Positions 53,725 to 63,901 of a stretch of DNA of 64,000 nt are shown here, one piece after another; positions within the stretch are counted from its first letter, which is position 1, and every line of letters starts with the position of its first letter. The translations under genes and the position numbers were made by a program. This stretch comes from Niabella sp. (GTDB lineage: Bacteria > Bacteroidota > Bacteroidia > Chitinophagales > Chitinophagaceae). The DNA lies in assembly GCA_017744715.1 (NCBI GenBank), contig JAGIAT010000003.1, positions 310,001-374,000 of the forward strand, read 5' to 3'. The notes beneath the pieces are model-generated. The model searched no databases, had not been told where the DNA came from, and worked only from the letters and a program-made list of their open reading frames with translations.

Positions 53725-54609
53725 GTGAAAAAAATATTTGTTGCGTTATTATGCTGCATGAGAACTACGTTGCTGTTCGCGCAGGACACAACGGGCATCC
53801 GTGTGCAAGCTCCGGTGGATTCGGCCAAAGAAAAAACAACTCTTACCATTGCCGCATTGTATGGAACCGGGATCGATTACTATGGCCAAACCACGGAACA
53901 ACGGCTCCCCTACCTGGCGTTAAATGCCACTGTAAGAATTCCCGCAGGATTTTACCTTTCCGCCACCGGCTTTCACCTGTTTTCCGATAGCCTGCTGATG
54001 TCTGCCTCCGCATTAAGTGCCGGCTACGGGTTTAAGATCACCTCTAAATTATCCGGCGACGTAAGTTTTACCCACACCTTCTTTCCCTCAAAATCGCCCT
54101 TTCTGCAGGCTTCGAGCCCAAATATGGCAAGCGCTTCCCTGGGTTATGAGTATTTTCTGAAAACCTCCCTGGAAGGCGATCTGGCGTTTGGTGCACAAAC
54201 CGATTATTTCACAACGTTATCCAATTCAAAATCGTTTGATGTGAACCTTTCCGGCGGCCGGGCCATTCTCAATTTCACACCGGAACTGGCGCTTACAGCC
54301 GGCACCCAGCAATATTATGAGACCTACCTCACAGAAAAAGCGAATAATGGAAATGGAAAAGGAAACAATGGGAAAGGTAAAGGGAATGGGAGCGGCAATG
54401 GCAATAATGCACCGGGACAAACAACCGAAACAACCATTAATTATAAAAAATACGGGCTGCTTTCTTATAATCTGAAATTACCCGTATCCTATAACCGGGC
54501 CTCTTATCTGATCGAAGCCGCCTTAAAATTATCGCTGCTGGGCAGCAATACGGCCAATAAAGACCATATCAACTCTTTTTTTACCCTGAGTGCTTATTAC
54601 CAGTTTTAA
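53725..54609 (+). CDS. Outer-membrane or periplasmic beta protein with Gly/Asn-rich loop
   Basis: 294 residues from a GTG start at 53725, which gives a signal peptide (MKKIFVALLCC... LLFAQ). The rest is beta-rich (LTIAALYGTGIDYYGQ, LPYLALNATVRIPAGFYLSA) with a low-complexity NGNGKGNNGKGKGNGSG stretch near residue 212, probably a surface loop. It ends FTLSAYYQF, a barrel-like end. It is directly upstream of a two-component pair (9-bp gap) and may be regulated by or sense with it. Confidence 0.65.
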   Translation: MKKIFVALLCCMRTTLLFAQDTTGIRVQAPVDSAKEKTTLTIAALYGTGIDYYGQTTEQRLPYLALNATVRIPAGFYLSATGFHLFSDSLLMSASALSAGYGFKITSKLSGDVSFTHTFFPSKSPFLQASSPNMASASLGYEYFLKTSLEGDLAFGAQTDYFTTLSNSKSFDVNLSGGRAILNFTPELALTAGTQQYYETYLTEKANNGNGKGNNGKGKGNGSGNGNNAPGQTTETTINYKKYGLLSYNLKLPVSYNRASYLIEAALKLSLLGSNTANKDHINSFFTLSAYYQF

Positions 54610-54618
54610 TCCATCCCT

Positions 54619-55299
54619 ATGCGCGTACTGATCGTAGAAGACGAACAATCCCTGGCAACAGAAATCGAAACGGCCCTTCAAAAAAATCATTTTCTCTGCG
54701 ACACAGCACACAGCGCAAAGGAAGCTTTGGACCGTACCGATACCGGCAGCTATGATTTTATTTTGCTGGATATCGGGTTACCCGACAAGGACGGGTTTTG
54801 GCTATTGCAGGAGATCCGGAAGGATCATGCCGAAACAGTGATCATCATGCTTACCGCTCGCGGAGAAGTAGAAGACCGTATCCGCGGACTGGATATGGGC
54901 GCCGATGATTACCTGGCAAAGCCGTTCTCCCTGCTGGAACTGCAATCCCGTATGCAGGCCATCATCCGCAGAAAATTCAAACTGCATGATCAGCAGTTGA
55001 AACTAGGCGCTTTTACCATTCATGTAAAGAACCGCACTATTCATTACGAGGAAACAGAGATCTTCCTCTCCCGGAAGGAGTTTGATCTGCTGAATTACCT
55101 GCTGCTGCACAAGAACCGGCCGCTTTCCCGGATGCAACTGAGTGATCATCTCTGGGGCGACAATGCCGATGACGAGTATGATTCAAACTATATTGATGTA
55201 CATATCAAAAACATCCGAAAAAAGCTCAATGCCTATGCAGATACCGAATGGCTGGAAACCATACGCGGAATAGGCTATAAAATAAGAACCGACGCATGA
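54619..55299 (+). CDS. Response regulator, OmpR family
   Basis: 226 residues. The receiver domain has an acidic pair (IVEDEQS) and phospho-acceptor Asp near residue 52 in DFILLDIGLPDKDGF, then TARGEVEDRIRGLDMGADDY, the conserved Lys (LAKPFS). The C-terminal winged helix (LSRKEFDLLNYLLLHKNRPL, IDVHIKNIRKKL) binds DNA. It overlaps the kinase gene by 4 bp (ATGA). Confidence 0.95.
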   Translation: MRVLIVEDEQSLATEIETALQKNHFLCDTAHSAKEALDRTDTGSYDFILLDIGLPDKDGFWLLQEIRKDHAETVIIMLTARGEVEDRIRGLDMGADDYLAKPFSLLELQSRMQAIIRRKFKLHDQQLKLGAFTIHVKNRTIHYEETEIFLSRKEFDLLNYLLLHKNRPLSRMQLSDHLWGDNADDEYDSNYIDVHIKNIRKKLNAYADTEWLETIRGIGYKIRTDA

Positions 55300-56618
55300 G
55301 GCTGTATACCAAACTTACCTTATTTGCTGTTGCCGCAACCATTGTGGTACTGGGCCTTTTTGTATGGCAGCTTCCGCTGCTCATGCAAAAAATAGCCTCC
55401 GGAAACACAAATAAGAATCTTATACAGCAACGGGAAAAGGCTTTGAACGCCATTCAGAAAAACGGCATCGACTATTATTTCCAGGGCGATTCTGCCTACG
55501 GCAGCTATTCGATGCTTAAAGATGAATACATTTCACTGGAGCCCTATTATGCCGATGCCGATCTTACCCGGCTGCAAACCTCCGAACGCATCATCGACGG
55601 AGATACGATCAATTACCGGATCCTTATAGACACGTTTACGATGCAACAGCATGTGTACCTGCTTGAAATCGGGAAAAAGATCACCTCCATCCAGGAAGAC
55701 AGCGTTGCATTGCAACGGGCAACCATCAGTGTACTGATTGTGCTTACGCTTATTATGGCGCTCGTGCAGCTGTTTTATACCCGCTACCTGCTGAAACCGC
55801 TGGCTTCCATCATCCGCAACCGGCTGATCAAAAAAAGCTTTCCGTTCCGTGAGCCCCAGCGCGCCCTTACCACCTCCACCTATGATTTCCGGTACCTCGA
55901 CGATTCCATTGCCCAATTAATGCAGCAGGTAAACCATGCCTTTGAAAAAGAAAAAGAATTTACATCCAACGCATCCCACGAACTGATGACTCCCATCAGC
56001 ATCATGCAAAGCAAAATTGAGAATATGCTTACGGACCCGGAGCTTCCGGCCGGCACCCTACGCAAACTGGAAGACACCATGCGGATCATGAAACGGTTAA
56101 AAAAAGTTGTAAATGCGCTGCTGCTGATATCGCGGATTGAAAACGAACAGTACAACCGGAACGACGTGGTAACCGTAAAACCCATGATCCGTGAAGTACT
56201 GGAAGAACTGCAACACCGGGCAGACGAAAAAGCACTGACCGTAGAAGAGCGTCTTACAGATCGTGTTCTACTGTATCATGTAAACCGGGACCTCCTGTTT
56301 CAGCTGTTTTACAACCTTATTCATAATGCCATCCGCTATAACCGGCCCAACGGCCGCATCATGATCAGCGACCGCTATGTAAACCAGGCGTATTTATTAT
56401 GCATCGAGGATACGGGCATTGGTATTGAAGCACCGCAGCACGAACGCATCTTTGACCGCTTTAAAAAAAGTACCGCCCAGCGGGAAGGTTTTGGCCTAGG
56501 CCTCTCCATTGTAAAATCGATCGCTGATTATCAACGCATCGGCATTACACTGGATTCTGAACCAGACCGGGGTTCGCGGTTCGAACTGCATTTTTCTGCC
56601 ACACACCTTACGCCTTAA
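55296..56618 (+). CDS. Sensor histidine kinase
   Basis: 440 residues. Two membrane helices (about 7-29 and 147-167) flank a periplasmic sensor part of about 115 residues. The H-box is NASHELMTPISIMQSKIENM (His near 228), followed by the N, G1 and G2 boxes: NLIHNAIRYN, IEDTGIGIEAP, GFGLGLSIVK. It phosphorylates the overlapping response regulator. The signal sensed is unknown; nearby secreted proteins may be targets. Confidence 0.95.
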   Translation: MRLYTKLTLFAVAATIVVLGLFVWQLPLLMQKIASGNTNKNLIQQREKALNAIQKNGIDYYFQGDSAYGSYSMLKDEYISLEPYYADADLTRLQTSERIIDGDTINYRILIDTFTMQQHVYLLEIGKKITSIQEDSVALQRATISVLIVLTLIMALVQLFYTRYLLKPLASIIRNRLIKKSFPFREPQRALTTSTYDFRYLDDSIAQLMQQVNHAFEKEKEFTSNASHELMTPISIMQSKIENMLTDPELPAGTLRKLEDTMRIMKRLKKVVNALLLISRIENEQYNRNDVVTVKPMIREVLEELQHRADEKALTVEERLTDRVLLYHVNRDLLFQLFYNLIHNAIRYNRPNGRIMISDRYVNQAYLLCIEDTGIGIEAPQHERIFDRFKKSTAQREGFGLGLSIVKSIADYQRIGITLDSEPDRGSRFELHFSATHLTP

Positions 56619-56691
56619 TACGATACCCCTTCATTTTACTTTCATGTTCGGGTTTTAGATTCGTGCCAACACAAATGTTAAAACCTCAGAT

Positions 56692-57498
56692 ATGAAATCA
56701 TTATTCCTTACAATGGGAGCCGCTAGCCTGTTAGCTTTTGCTTCCTGTTCAAAAAACGGCAGCGCAGATCAAACTTCAGACGGGCAGGCAAAAGTGCAGA
56801 TGATGCTTACGGATGCACCGGCGATTTATGACGCCATTTTCCTGGATGTAAAAAGTGTTTCCATCAACAGCAGTACTGCTGATGCAGGCTGGGTGAACTA
56901 TCCGCTGGATCCCAAATTTAACGCGCCGATCAATATCCTGGATTACCGCAACGGTACCGTGGTAGCCATGGGTGATCCGCTGACCTTGCCTGCCGGAAAG
57001 ATCGAGCAGATCCGCCTGGTGCTTGGCGATAACAACAAAGTAGTGATCGGTGGTGTGGAGCATGCGTTAACGGTGCCCTCCGGCTCTACAAGCGGATACA
57101 AAATCAATTTTCATAAGGAGCTCGCTCCCGACGGTGTTTATAAGATCTGGCTCGATTTTGACGCCGCACGTTCCGTACACGCAGCCGGAAAAAGCGGCAA
57201 ATACATGCTGAACCCCGTAGTAAAAGCTTTTAGCGAAGAAACAAACGGGCAATTCAGAGGTTATGTAAAACCGCTGGAGGCTAAACCCTGGCTTTACGCA
57301 TTGAAAGGTGTGGACACCGTTGGCAGCGCCATTCCTGCGCCGGATGGATTCTTCCATTTTGTTGGGCTGCCGGACGGAGCATATGCACTCCGTATTGATG
57401 CAGACAGCACCAGCGGATACAGGGATACCACCATCAACAATATCAACGTGGTATTTGGTAAAGTGACCGATGTTGGTACTGTTACACTGACCAAATAG
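56692..57498 (+). CDS. DUF4382 lipoprotein
   Basis: 268 residues. A lipoprotein signal ends LLAFASCSKN. The DUF4382 part runs from about 30 to 175 (VQMMLTDAPAIYDAIFLDVK, then GNGTVVAMGDPLTLPAGKIE-type strands); it is followed by a carboxypeptidase-regulatory-like beta domain (GFFHFVGLPDGAYALRI). It is anchored in a membrane; role unknown. It follows the two-component pair at 73 bp and is possibly its target. Confidence 0.82.
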   Translation: MKSLFLTMGAASLLAFASCSKNGSADQTSDGQAKVQMMLTDAPAIYDAIFLDVKSVSINSSTADAGWVNYPLDPKFNAPINILDYRNGTVVAMGDPLTLPAGKIEQIRLVLGDNNKVVIGGVEHALTVPSGSTSGYKINFHKELAPDGVYKIWLDFDAARSVHAAGKSGKYMLNPVVKAFSEETNGQFRGYVKPLEAKPWLYALKGVDTVGSAIPAPDGFFHFVGLPDGAYALRIDADSTSGYRDTTINNINVVFGKVTDVGTVTLTK

Positions 57499-57532
57499 TT
57501 CGATACCGATTATACCGTACCCTGAAGCGGTT

Positions 57533-57651
57533 GTCTCAAAAGTCACTTTATCGCATGTTGTCATTCTGAACCAGTTTCAGAATCTATTGATAGATAATTA
57601 TTATTAGATGCCGAAACCAGTTCGGCATGACAAATGAAGGACTTTTGAGAC
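57533..57651. repeat. Nested inverted-repeat element
   Basis: The outer arms GTCTCAAAAGTC (57533-57544) and GACTTTTGAGAC (57640-57651) are perfectly complementary. Inside are hairpins TTCTGAACCAGTTTCAGAA and TGCCGAAACCAGTTCGGCA. Same architecture as 2158-2276, with a different outer arm. The rest up to 57855 holds no gene. Confidence 0.75.
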
Positions 57652-57855
57652 AGCTTCTTCTTTTATACGTAGCCTTGCTTACCAGAACTGCTGCCTATTC
57701 CTTTGCGGGAGCTTATAGCCGCTCTATTAAATTACCTTTTTCATAAAAGATATTACCCATTTTATGCTGTAAACAGCAACCGCCTGCTTCTCAAAACCTT
57801 TCTTTTGTATTTTTACCGGTAACGATTGTACACGATTAAATCAACAGTAATAACA

Positions 57856-59205
57856 ATGAGAAAGATCTTCCTGGCAATAGCGCTGACGACAACGGGCCTG
57901 CTGCATGCACAACCGAAACAGTTATTTAAAGAAACCCCGGGTGAAAAAGCAAAACGGATGGAATGGTGGACCGATGCCCGCTTTGGCATGTTCATCCACT
58001 GGGGATTGTATGCACAGGCAGCAAGACACGAATGGGTAAAGCAACGGGAACGCATTACCACCGAAAACTATCAGAAGTACTTTGATCATTTCAATCCCGA
58101 TGAATTTGATCCGAAGAAATGGGCAAAGGAAGCGAAAGCTGCGGGCATGAAATATGCGGTGCTTACCACCAAGCACCACGAGGGCTTCTGCCTGTTCGAT
58201 TCCAAATACACCGACTATAAGGCGACCAATACCCAGGCCAAACGCGACCTGGTAAAAGAATTTGTAGATGCCTTCCGTGCAGAAGGGATTAAGATCGGGT
58301 TTTATTATTCGTTGATCGACTGGCACCACCCGGATTTCACCATCGACCGTACCCATCCGCAACGGCTGGGCGGCGATGCCTCCGAAGCGGATTATGCCCC
58401 GTTGAACAAGGGCAAGGATATGAGCAAATACCGGCAGTATATGCAAAACCAGATCAAAGAACTGCTGACCAACTATGGCAAGATCGATATCATGTGGCTC
58501 GATTTCTCCTACCCCGGAAAGAACGGCAAAGGCCATGAGGACTGGGGCTCAGTGGAACTGCTGAAACTGATCCGGAAGCTGCAGCCCGGCATTATTGTAG
58601 ACAACCGTTTAGACCTGAATGATTATACGGACGGCTATGATTTTGAAACACCGGAACAGGTAAAGCCTTCCGAGTTATTAAAATACAAAGGCAAGTATTG
58701 GGAAACCTGCCAAACCTTTTCCGGGTCCTGGGGCTATTACCGGGATGAAAACACCTGGAAAACGCACCGGCAGTTGCTGGACCTCCTGATCACTTCTGCG
58801 GCAAATGGCGGCAACCTGATCCTGAATGTAGGTCCTACCGCGCGTGGCGAGTTTGACTACCGCGCCAACAACGCGCTCGACAGCATCGGCTACTGGATGC
58901 ATGCCAATAACAAATCCATTTACAATTGCACGTATCCGCCGGATACCTACAAGCTGCCCGAAGCGCTGGATATTAAACAGACCTACAACCCGGAAACAAA
59001 AAGATTATACCTGCACCTGTTTACCTATCCTTCCAACTACGGCAAACTGGTATTACCCGGCTATGCCAACAAGATCAGCTATGCGCAGTTCCTGCATGAT
59101 GCTTCCGAGATCATCTATAAAACAGAGAACGGAGATGTGATCCTGGAACTGCCCAAACAAAAACCGCCTTACGAAATTCCGGTGATCGAGTTATTTTTAA
59201 AATAG
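57856..59205 (+). CDS. Alpha-L-fucosidase, GH29
   Basis: 449 residues with signal peptide (ATTTGLLHA-type). The GH29 start WWTDARFGMFIHWGLYAQAA and KHHEGFCLFDSKYTDY lead to the catalytic nucleophile Asp in IDIMWLDFSYPG, then a C-terminal beta domain. It releases terminal L-fucose from glycans or plant polymers in the periplasm. Converges with a minus-strand carbohydrate operon (21-bp gap). A start at 57826 is less likely as it precedes the signal peptide. Confidence 0.95.
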   Translation: MRKIFLAIALTTTGLLHAQPKQLFKETPGEKAKRMEWWTDARFGMFIHWGLYAQAARHEWVKQRERITTENYQKYFDHFNPDEFDPKKWAKEAKAAGMKYAVLTTKHHEGFCLFDSKYTDYKATNTQAKRDLVKEFVDAFRAEGIKIGFYYSLIDWHHPDFTIDRTHPQRLGGDASEADYAPLNKGKDMSKYRQYMQNQIKELLTNYGKIDIMWLDFSYPGKNGKGHEDWGSVELLKLIRKLQPGIIVDNRLDLNDYTDGYDFETPEQVKPSELLKYKGKYWETCQTFSGSWGYYRDENTWKTHRQLLDLLITSAANGGNLILNVGPTARGEFDYRANNALDSIGYWMHANNKSIYNCTYPPDTYKLPEALDIKQTYNPETKRLYLHLFTYPSNYGKLVLPGYANKISYAQFLHDASEIIYKTENGDVILELPKQKPPYEIPVIELFLK

Positions 59206-59226
59206 CCGCAGCACAATACTGCCCTA

Positions 59227-60630
59227 TCAGAACCCGGGAAATACCCACTGGTCGGTACGGAAGGGCAACAGCGGAAGTCCCGCACTGCTGAACACATTTC
59301 CAATGGCCGTATCGGTAAAACAATACCGTACGGCCATTGGTCTTTTTACGCTGATATTCCAAACCACAATGGTATCATCCTGTATAATCGCTTCCGCGGG
59401 ATAGAAGACCTTATCCGCGCCGGCGATCTGCATGGAGCTTATGCTATCTCCCCGCAGTTTAAGCCCGCCATCAGCACCGGAAATTTTTATGAACGCCTTT
59501 GTTCCTTTTACCTGCATGCTTTTATATTCCGGGCTTTTGCAGGCAATACCTTTTATCCCATAATGATCCGCCAGCGCCCAGTTGGACAGTCGCAGTCCTA
59601 CGTCGTGCTTGTTCTGCGGGTGCACATCATTTACATTGCCGGTAATATCGTTGGTGGCCACCATACCGGTATGCGGAATCACCCGGCATTGCCATTGGGC
59701 TTCCCGGAGCAGGGCCCCTGCATTTGTTTTCCGGTAACGGAACGGCGCCACCTGCACATAGTAAAAAGGCAATGGCTGCTCCCATGCCCGGCGCCAGGCA
59801 TGGATCATGGCCGTAAATAACGGGCGATACGTAGTGGCAGCGTCGGTATTATTCTCTCCCTGGTACCAGGTAACCCCGGCAATGGCATACGGTACTATGG
59901 GAGCGATCATCCCGTTATAGGCACTCCCCGGGATATAGGGGCACATACCGCTGGGCTGTATCAGTCCGGCCGCCTTTTTGAGAACGGGATTATTGTTCAC
60001 GATACTGTCCGGCGTCCATACTTCTGCAGCCGTACCACCCCAGGCAGCTTCGATCAATCCAACCGGCGTCCCAAGTTTTTGACGGATGTTCTTTCCAAAG
60101 AAATAGCCCACTGCGCTAAAGGTTTTTAATGTATTGCTGTCGCATACCACCCATTCCCCCTTTACCTGTTCCTGCGGAAAAGCGGCTGTTGTTTTGGGTA
60201 TATGAAAAAAACGCAGCTCCTGCTGATGTGCCTGCGGCAATTCCTTTTGAATATCCTGCAATCCCCAGCTGCCGCTCATTTCCATATTGCTTTGCCCGGC
60301 GCAGAGCCACACCTCCCCGATCAGTACATTCTCCAGCAACAGCCGGTTCTTTCCCTGCAACGAAATAGCATAAGGGCCGCCTGCTGCCGGTGTTTGTAAT
60401 TCAACCGTCCATTTGGCATCACGGGAACCGGTGGCTTCATATACCCTGTTATCCCAGGAGGTGGTAATACTGATCTTCTCATTCGGATCTGCCCAGCCCC
60501 AAAGCTTTATCCTGCTTTGCTGTTGCAGTACCATGTTATTGCCAATGATATCCGGTAAACGGATATCGGCTTTTGCATGAGTCACTGCCAGCACAAGCCA
60601 TGCCATCAAACAAAACTTTTTCAGGTTCAT
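59227..60630 (-). CDS. Sialate O-acetylesterase (SGNH/SASA family)
   Basis: 467 residues, signal peptide MNLKKFCLMAWLVLAVTHA. The catalytic Ser lies in GQSNMEMSG (about 115), the block WYQGENNTD (about 255) carries oxyanion residues, and DVHPQNKHDVG holds the Asp-x-His pair. Such enzymes remove O-acetyl groups from sialic acids or from plant polysaccharides. Its start overlaps the preceding gene's stop (ATGA), so it is translationally coupled to the DUF2961 gene. Confidence 0.9.
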   Translation of the reverse strand: MNLKKFCLMAWLVLAVTHAKADIRLPDIIGNNMVLQQQSRIKLWGWADPNEKISITTSWDNRVYEATGSRDAKWTVELQTPAAGGPYAISLQGKNRLLLENVLIGEVWLCAGQSNMEMSGSWGLQDIQKELPQAHQQELRFFHIPKTTAAFPQEQVKGEWVVCDSNTLKTFSAVGYFFGKNIRQKLGTPVGLIEAAWGGTAAEVWTPDSIVNNNPVLKKAAGLIQPSGMCPYIPGSAYNGMIAPIVPYAIAGVTWYQGENNTDAATTYRPLFTAMIHAWRRAWEQPLPFYYVQVAPFRYRKTNAGALLREAQWQCRVIPHTGMVATNDITGNVNDVHPQNKHDVGLRLSNWALADHYGIKGIACKSPEYKSMQVKGTKAFIKISGADGGLKLRGDSISSMQIAGADKVFYPAEAIIQDDTIVVWNISVKRPMAVRYCFTDTAIGNVFSSAGLPLLPFRTDQWVFPGF

Positions 60631-62894
60631 TTTACGGGAACTTTAAATGAAGGAATGGTATAGCAGAAAACCTGGTACCGCAGCTCACTCCATTTATTGG
60701 CCAGGGGAAAGGGACGGCCGGGATAGAGTTCCTGCCGGTTGGGAATGTTTTTGATCCGTACACGTACCGTAGTTCTGTTCTTTGTAAGTGCCGCAGGAAC
60801 CAGGAATTCATCATCGCGCAGCCGCCGGTTGGAAGTACGCACTTCATACACCCGCTTGCCCAGCTCATCTTTCGGACGGGAGGTCATCGACACATTGGAA
60901 CCGGCGAGGTACCATACCCCTGCCTTTTTCCAGCTGGTTTCATCGATGTTCTTTTTACCGGAGGGCACGGCAATATACACTTCGGCTGTTTGATTCGGAT
61001 AACCATAATCCAATGTCCTTCGCAGCAATACGCCCTGGTTATCCCTTCGCAGGCGGATGTCAAACTCAGTAGTGCCTTCAGTAATACGTCCGTCTTCCTT
61101 TTGAGAAGGATAGATCTCCTTCCCGATATATTCCTTATACCCCGGCCGGTTGGGAAGATCATATCCCCATGCATGGGCGGGATACACATCCGGTCCCCAT
61201 TCATATCTCGATTCGATGGTTTGAACCGCAGATGCCCGGGGTGAATGATAATGGTGCTGCCGCTCGTCCGCTTCATTGCCAACGTCCAGCCGATCTGTTT
61301 CCACCAGCGAAGCCGATGGCAGTCCGTACCAGTAGCAAACGGATTCATAATGTTCCTGGGAAACGTTCTCATTGTGTTCAAAGCGGATTACGGCCCGTTT
61401 TCCAAAGGGCATCAGGTCGGCCCACAGAAAGCGGTAAGCCGACTGGATCAGGTCTTTTTCATTCACTGCTTTTTTCTTTTCAATGGCACCGCAGGGATGT
61501 CCTGCCAACGGAAGCGTCATGTTCTCACCGCCCCAGTAATCGCCTCCGCCGGCCCACTCTTCGGTGCCGGTACCATAGGCCTGCGGGGTCTGACTGTCGT
61601 CAAAAAAGAACCGGGGATCGCCTTCCAGCGTGTTCAGATTGGCATTGTGCGAAAAAATAAACGAATTGCCCAGGAAACTTCCCGACCATTCCTGCTGTCC
61701 TTCCAGGCCCTTTGTATCCAGCCAAACCATATCCTGCCCAAGCGCCGGCTTTGGAAAATCGCGATATGTAGCATGAAAATAACTGCTGAGTGCCGGTGTT
61801 TCCGCCACCTGTTTTTCATAGCGCAGCTCATATGTTATCGTGCCTGCTCCCGGAGGAAGCCCTGCCAGTTCGAACTGTGCGGAACGGAAGAACGGCATGG
61901 GATAATAACAGGCCAGTTCCACGGTTCCTTTTGCATAATCGTACCGTATGTTTATGGGCAACCCCTTCACGAGGTATTCTTTCTTTTCCCGGTTGAAAAA
62001 CGTACCCGCTCCAAAAAAAAGGCAGAGCGGTGCATCGACGGAAGGTTCCTTTGCCCCGTCCCAGCGCACTTTCAGCCGTACCCGCTCCAGTTGTTCCGCC
62101 TGATCCAATGGCAGCGTAAGCTTTAGCGCGCGAAGCGTTGCCGGCCCGGTTTTTAATGTAGCAAGCATCACTTGCTGCTGGTTGCGCGCCACGGTTCCCT
62201 GTACTTTCTGAATCGTTGTGGGCCCAATATCGGTACCCGCCCGGTTTAGAAATGCAACCGCATCTGCCGGCGGTACCTGTTGCAGATTCCATGGAGCAAC
62301 CCGGTTCGCCAGCAATCCGTTATCCGCATAAAGATGATAAATATAATAACCCGTGCCGTAGAAAGTTCTGGAATATGCGATCTGCAACGAGTCATTGAAC
62401 CGCATCGGCACCCAGGAAAGATTGGCCCCCTTGGTAGTACCCCAGGTCCATGCAAAGGGCTCCGGAAGCGCCGTTGCAGGTATGTACGCGGTTGTCTTAT
62501 ATTTTTTAACCGCGTCTACCGGATCGGCGGTTGCGGTTTCCTTAACAATATTGTCTGTTCCATCCACCACAAAATGCCAGGGACTGCCATGCCAGTGATT
62601 GGCCCGGAAAAACCATAGCGTACCGTTCCCTTTTACGTCCAGCGTTACATTTTCATCTTCCTTTTTCATAAACAGGAAATTGGAAGCATCGTATCCTCCG
62701 CCACCGCGGTCATAGGTACTGCGCATATAGGCCCTTACCCCTATCCGCTGCTGCGGAAGGCTGCTCCACAGCTGATAGGCATCATAGCCGGAAGGCTGTG
62801 CCGGCAACAACACGCTTTTCCGCGACTGTGCTGCTGCACACAGCGGTATCATCACCCCAAAAAACAACCATTGTTTTAAACCCCTTATATTCAT
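60627..62894 (-). CDS. DUF2961 glycoside hydrolase (GH172-like)
   Basis: 755 residues from the ATG at 62894, with a signal peptide (FFGVMIPLCAAAQS). It has the DUF2961 marks FRANHWHGSPWHFVVDGTD, GTGTEEWAGGGDYWGGENM and RFLWADLMPFGKRAVIRFEH, plus a C-terminal beta-sandwich. GH172 members act on alpha-fructofuranosides or arabinofuranosides; the substrate here is unknown. Its start overlaps the previous gene by 4 bp, and its end overlaps the esterase, so the three genes form one operon. Confidence 0.9.
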   Translation of the reverse strand: MNIRGLKQWLFFGVMIPLCAAAQSRKSVLLPAQPSGYDAYQLWSSLPQQRIGVRAYMRSTYDRGGGGYDASNFLFMKKEDENVTLDVKGNGTLWFFRANHWHGSPWHFVVDGTDNIVKETATADPVDAVKKYKTTAYIPATALPEPFAWTWGTTKGANLSWVPMRFNDSLQIAYSRTFYGTGYYIYHLYADNGLLANRVAPWNLQQVPPADAVAFLNRAGTDIGPTTIQKVQGTVARNQQQVMLATLKTGPATLRALKLTLPLDQAEQLERVRLKVRWDGAKEPSVDAPLCLFFGAGTFFNREKKEYLVKGLPINIRYDYAKGTVELACYYPMPFFRSAQFELAGLPPGAGTITYELRYEKQVAETPALSSYFHATYRDFPKPALGQDMVWLDTKGLEGQQEWSGSFLGNSFIFSHNANLNTLEGDPRFFFDDSQTPQAYGTGTEEWAGGGDYWGGENMTLPLAGHPCGAIEKKKAVNEKDLIQSAYRFLWADLMPFGKRAVIRFEHNENVSQEHYESVCYWYGLPSASLVETDRLDVGNEADERQHHYHSPRASAVQTIESRYEWGPDVYPAHAWGYDLPNRPGYKEYIGKEIYPSQKEDGRITEGTTEFDIRLRRDNQGVLLRRTLDYGYPNQTAEVYIAVPSGKKNIDETSWKKAGVWYLAGSNVSMTSRPKDELGKRVYEVRTSNRRLRDDEFLVPAALTKNRTTVRVRIKNIPNRQELYPGRPFPLANKWSELRYQVFCYTIPSFKVPVK

Positions 62895-63901
62895 TTTATT
62901 TTTTCTTTTGATGCCCATTTTAACGGTGCCAGGTACAGCCCCTTTTTATCCCAGCCGGTATTGGAAATAAACCAGCCTTCCTTTTTATCATAGATCACTT
63001 CCGCAGCATGCACGGGTAAGGTACCTACAAAATTTTCATTGGGAAAATGCAACGGGTCTGCAGACCAGTATATATCTGTACGGTTATACTCCGTCATTGC
63101 CCGGCAGATAAAAAGATAGAACAGCCCGCCTTTTTTTACCACAAAGGGACTTTCCGCATCTCCGCCCCAATCTACCCGGAAGGGCTGTGTATGGACGATC
63201 TGCGGTCCGCTCCAGTGATACAGATCCGGCCCGGTGCGTACGGCTACTACAGAACGGAGATCGGTTTCGCTGAACGTTCGTGTATAGTAATAATAATAAA
63301 CGCCCTTATGCTTCATGATGTACGAATCCCGGGCATGACCGGCATCACTGAACAGCGGGTTCAACGCGTGCCGCTCCCATTGATACAGATCCGTACCGGT
63401 AGCCAGGCGCAGTTGTCCCCAGGAAGCATAGTTGGGTGCATTTTCCTGCATATTTCCGGTATTGTAAAACAGGTGATAGCGCCCTTTCTCTTTAACAATA
63501 TGCGGTGCCCACAATACGCGTTCCACCCCGGGTTCCGCCGTCATGGCATAGCCTTTATCTTCCCAGCGTGCCTGCGTCAGTGAGCGCGCAGTAATATGAA
63601 AGAAACGGGTTTCTTTCCAGGGCGCAACGGGCAAATGGTGTATGATGCCGAACGCATGCCAGGAGCCATCGGCCGCTTTTACAAAACAATGATCATTGGT
63701 ATACCAGGAGCTGTCTTTTGCCCGGGTAGCTGCAGGATCAAAAATATGCACCCATGCACCTGTGATCTGCGGCACTTCTATCTTTTGTGCCTGCACCTTC
63801 ATCCATTGAAGGCCTAATAAAAAGAGGCCTATGATCCATTTTTTCGTATACACTGCAGCCGTTTTATGAAACCGGTTATGCACCGGTGCCTGTGAATTCA
63901 T
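62891..63901 (-). CDS. Five-bladed-propeller glycoside hydrolase (GH43/GH117-like)
   Basis: 336 residues. Hydrophobic segment at residues 22-35, then propeller repeats: VERVLWAPHIVKEKGRYHLF, RDSYIMKHKGVYYYYYTR and GDAESPFVVKKGGLFYLFIC; these WAPH and ESPF marks are typical of GH43-type enzymes that act on arabinan, xylan or galactan. The family cannot be fixed by eye. The stop overlaps the DUF2961 start by 4 bp. A start at the ATG 63901 follows the stop codon of a gene that is cut by the window edge. Confidence 0.85.
   Translation of the reverse strand: MNSQAPVHNRFHKTAAVYTKKWIIGLFLLGLQWMKVQAQKIEVPQITGAWVHIFDPAATRAKDSSWYTNDHCFVKAADGSWHAFGIIHHLPVAPWKETRFFHITARSLTQARWEDKGYAMTAEPGVERVLWAPHIVKEKGRYHLFYNTGNMQENAPNYASWGQLRLATGTDLYQWERHALNPLFSDAGHARDSYIMKHKGVYYYYYTRTFSETDLRSVVAVRTGPDLYHWSGPQIVHTQPFRVDWGGDAESPFVVKKGGLFYLFICRAMTEYNRTDIYWSADPLHFPNENFVGTLPVHAAEVIYDKKEGWFISNTGWDKKGLYLAPLKWASKEKIK

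Noticed and set aside
61245..62126. 293-residue plus-strand ORF antisense to the DUF2961 gene
   Set aside because: It is a shadow frame; the minus strand has the family motifs and operon overlaps.
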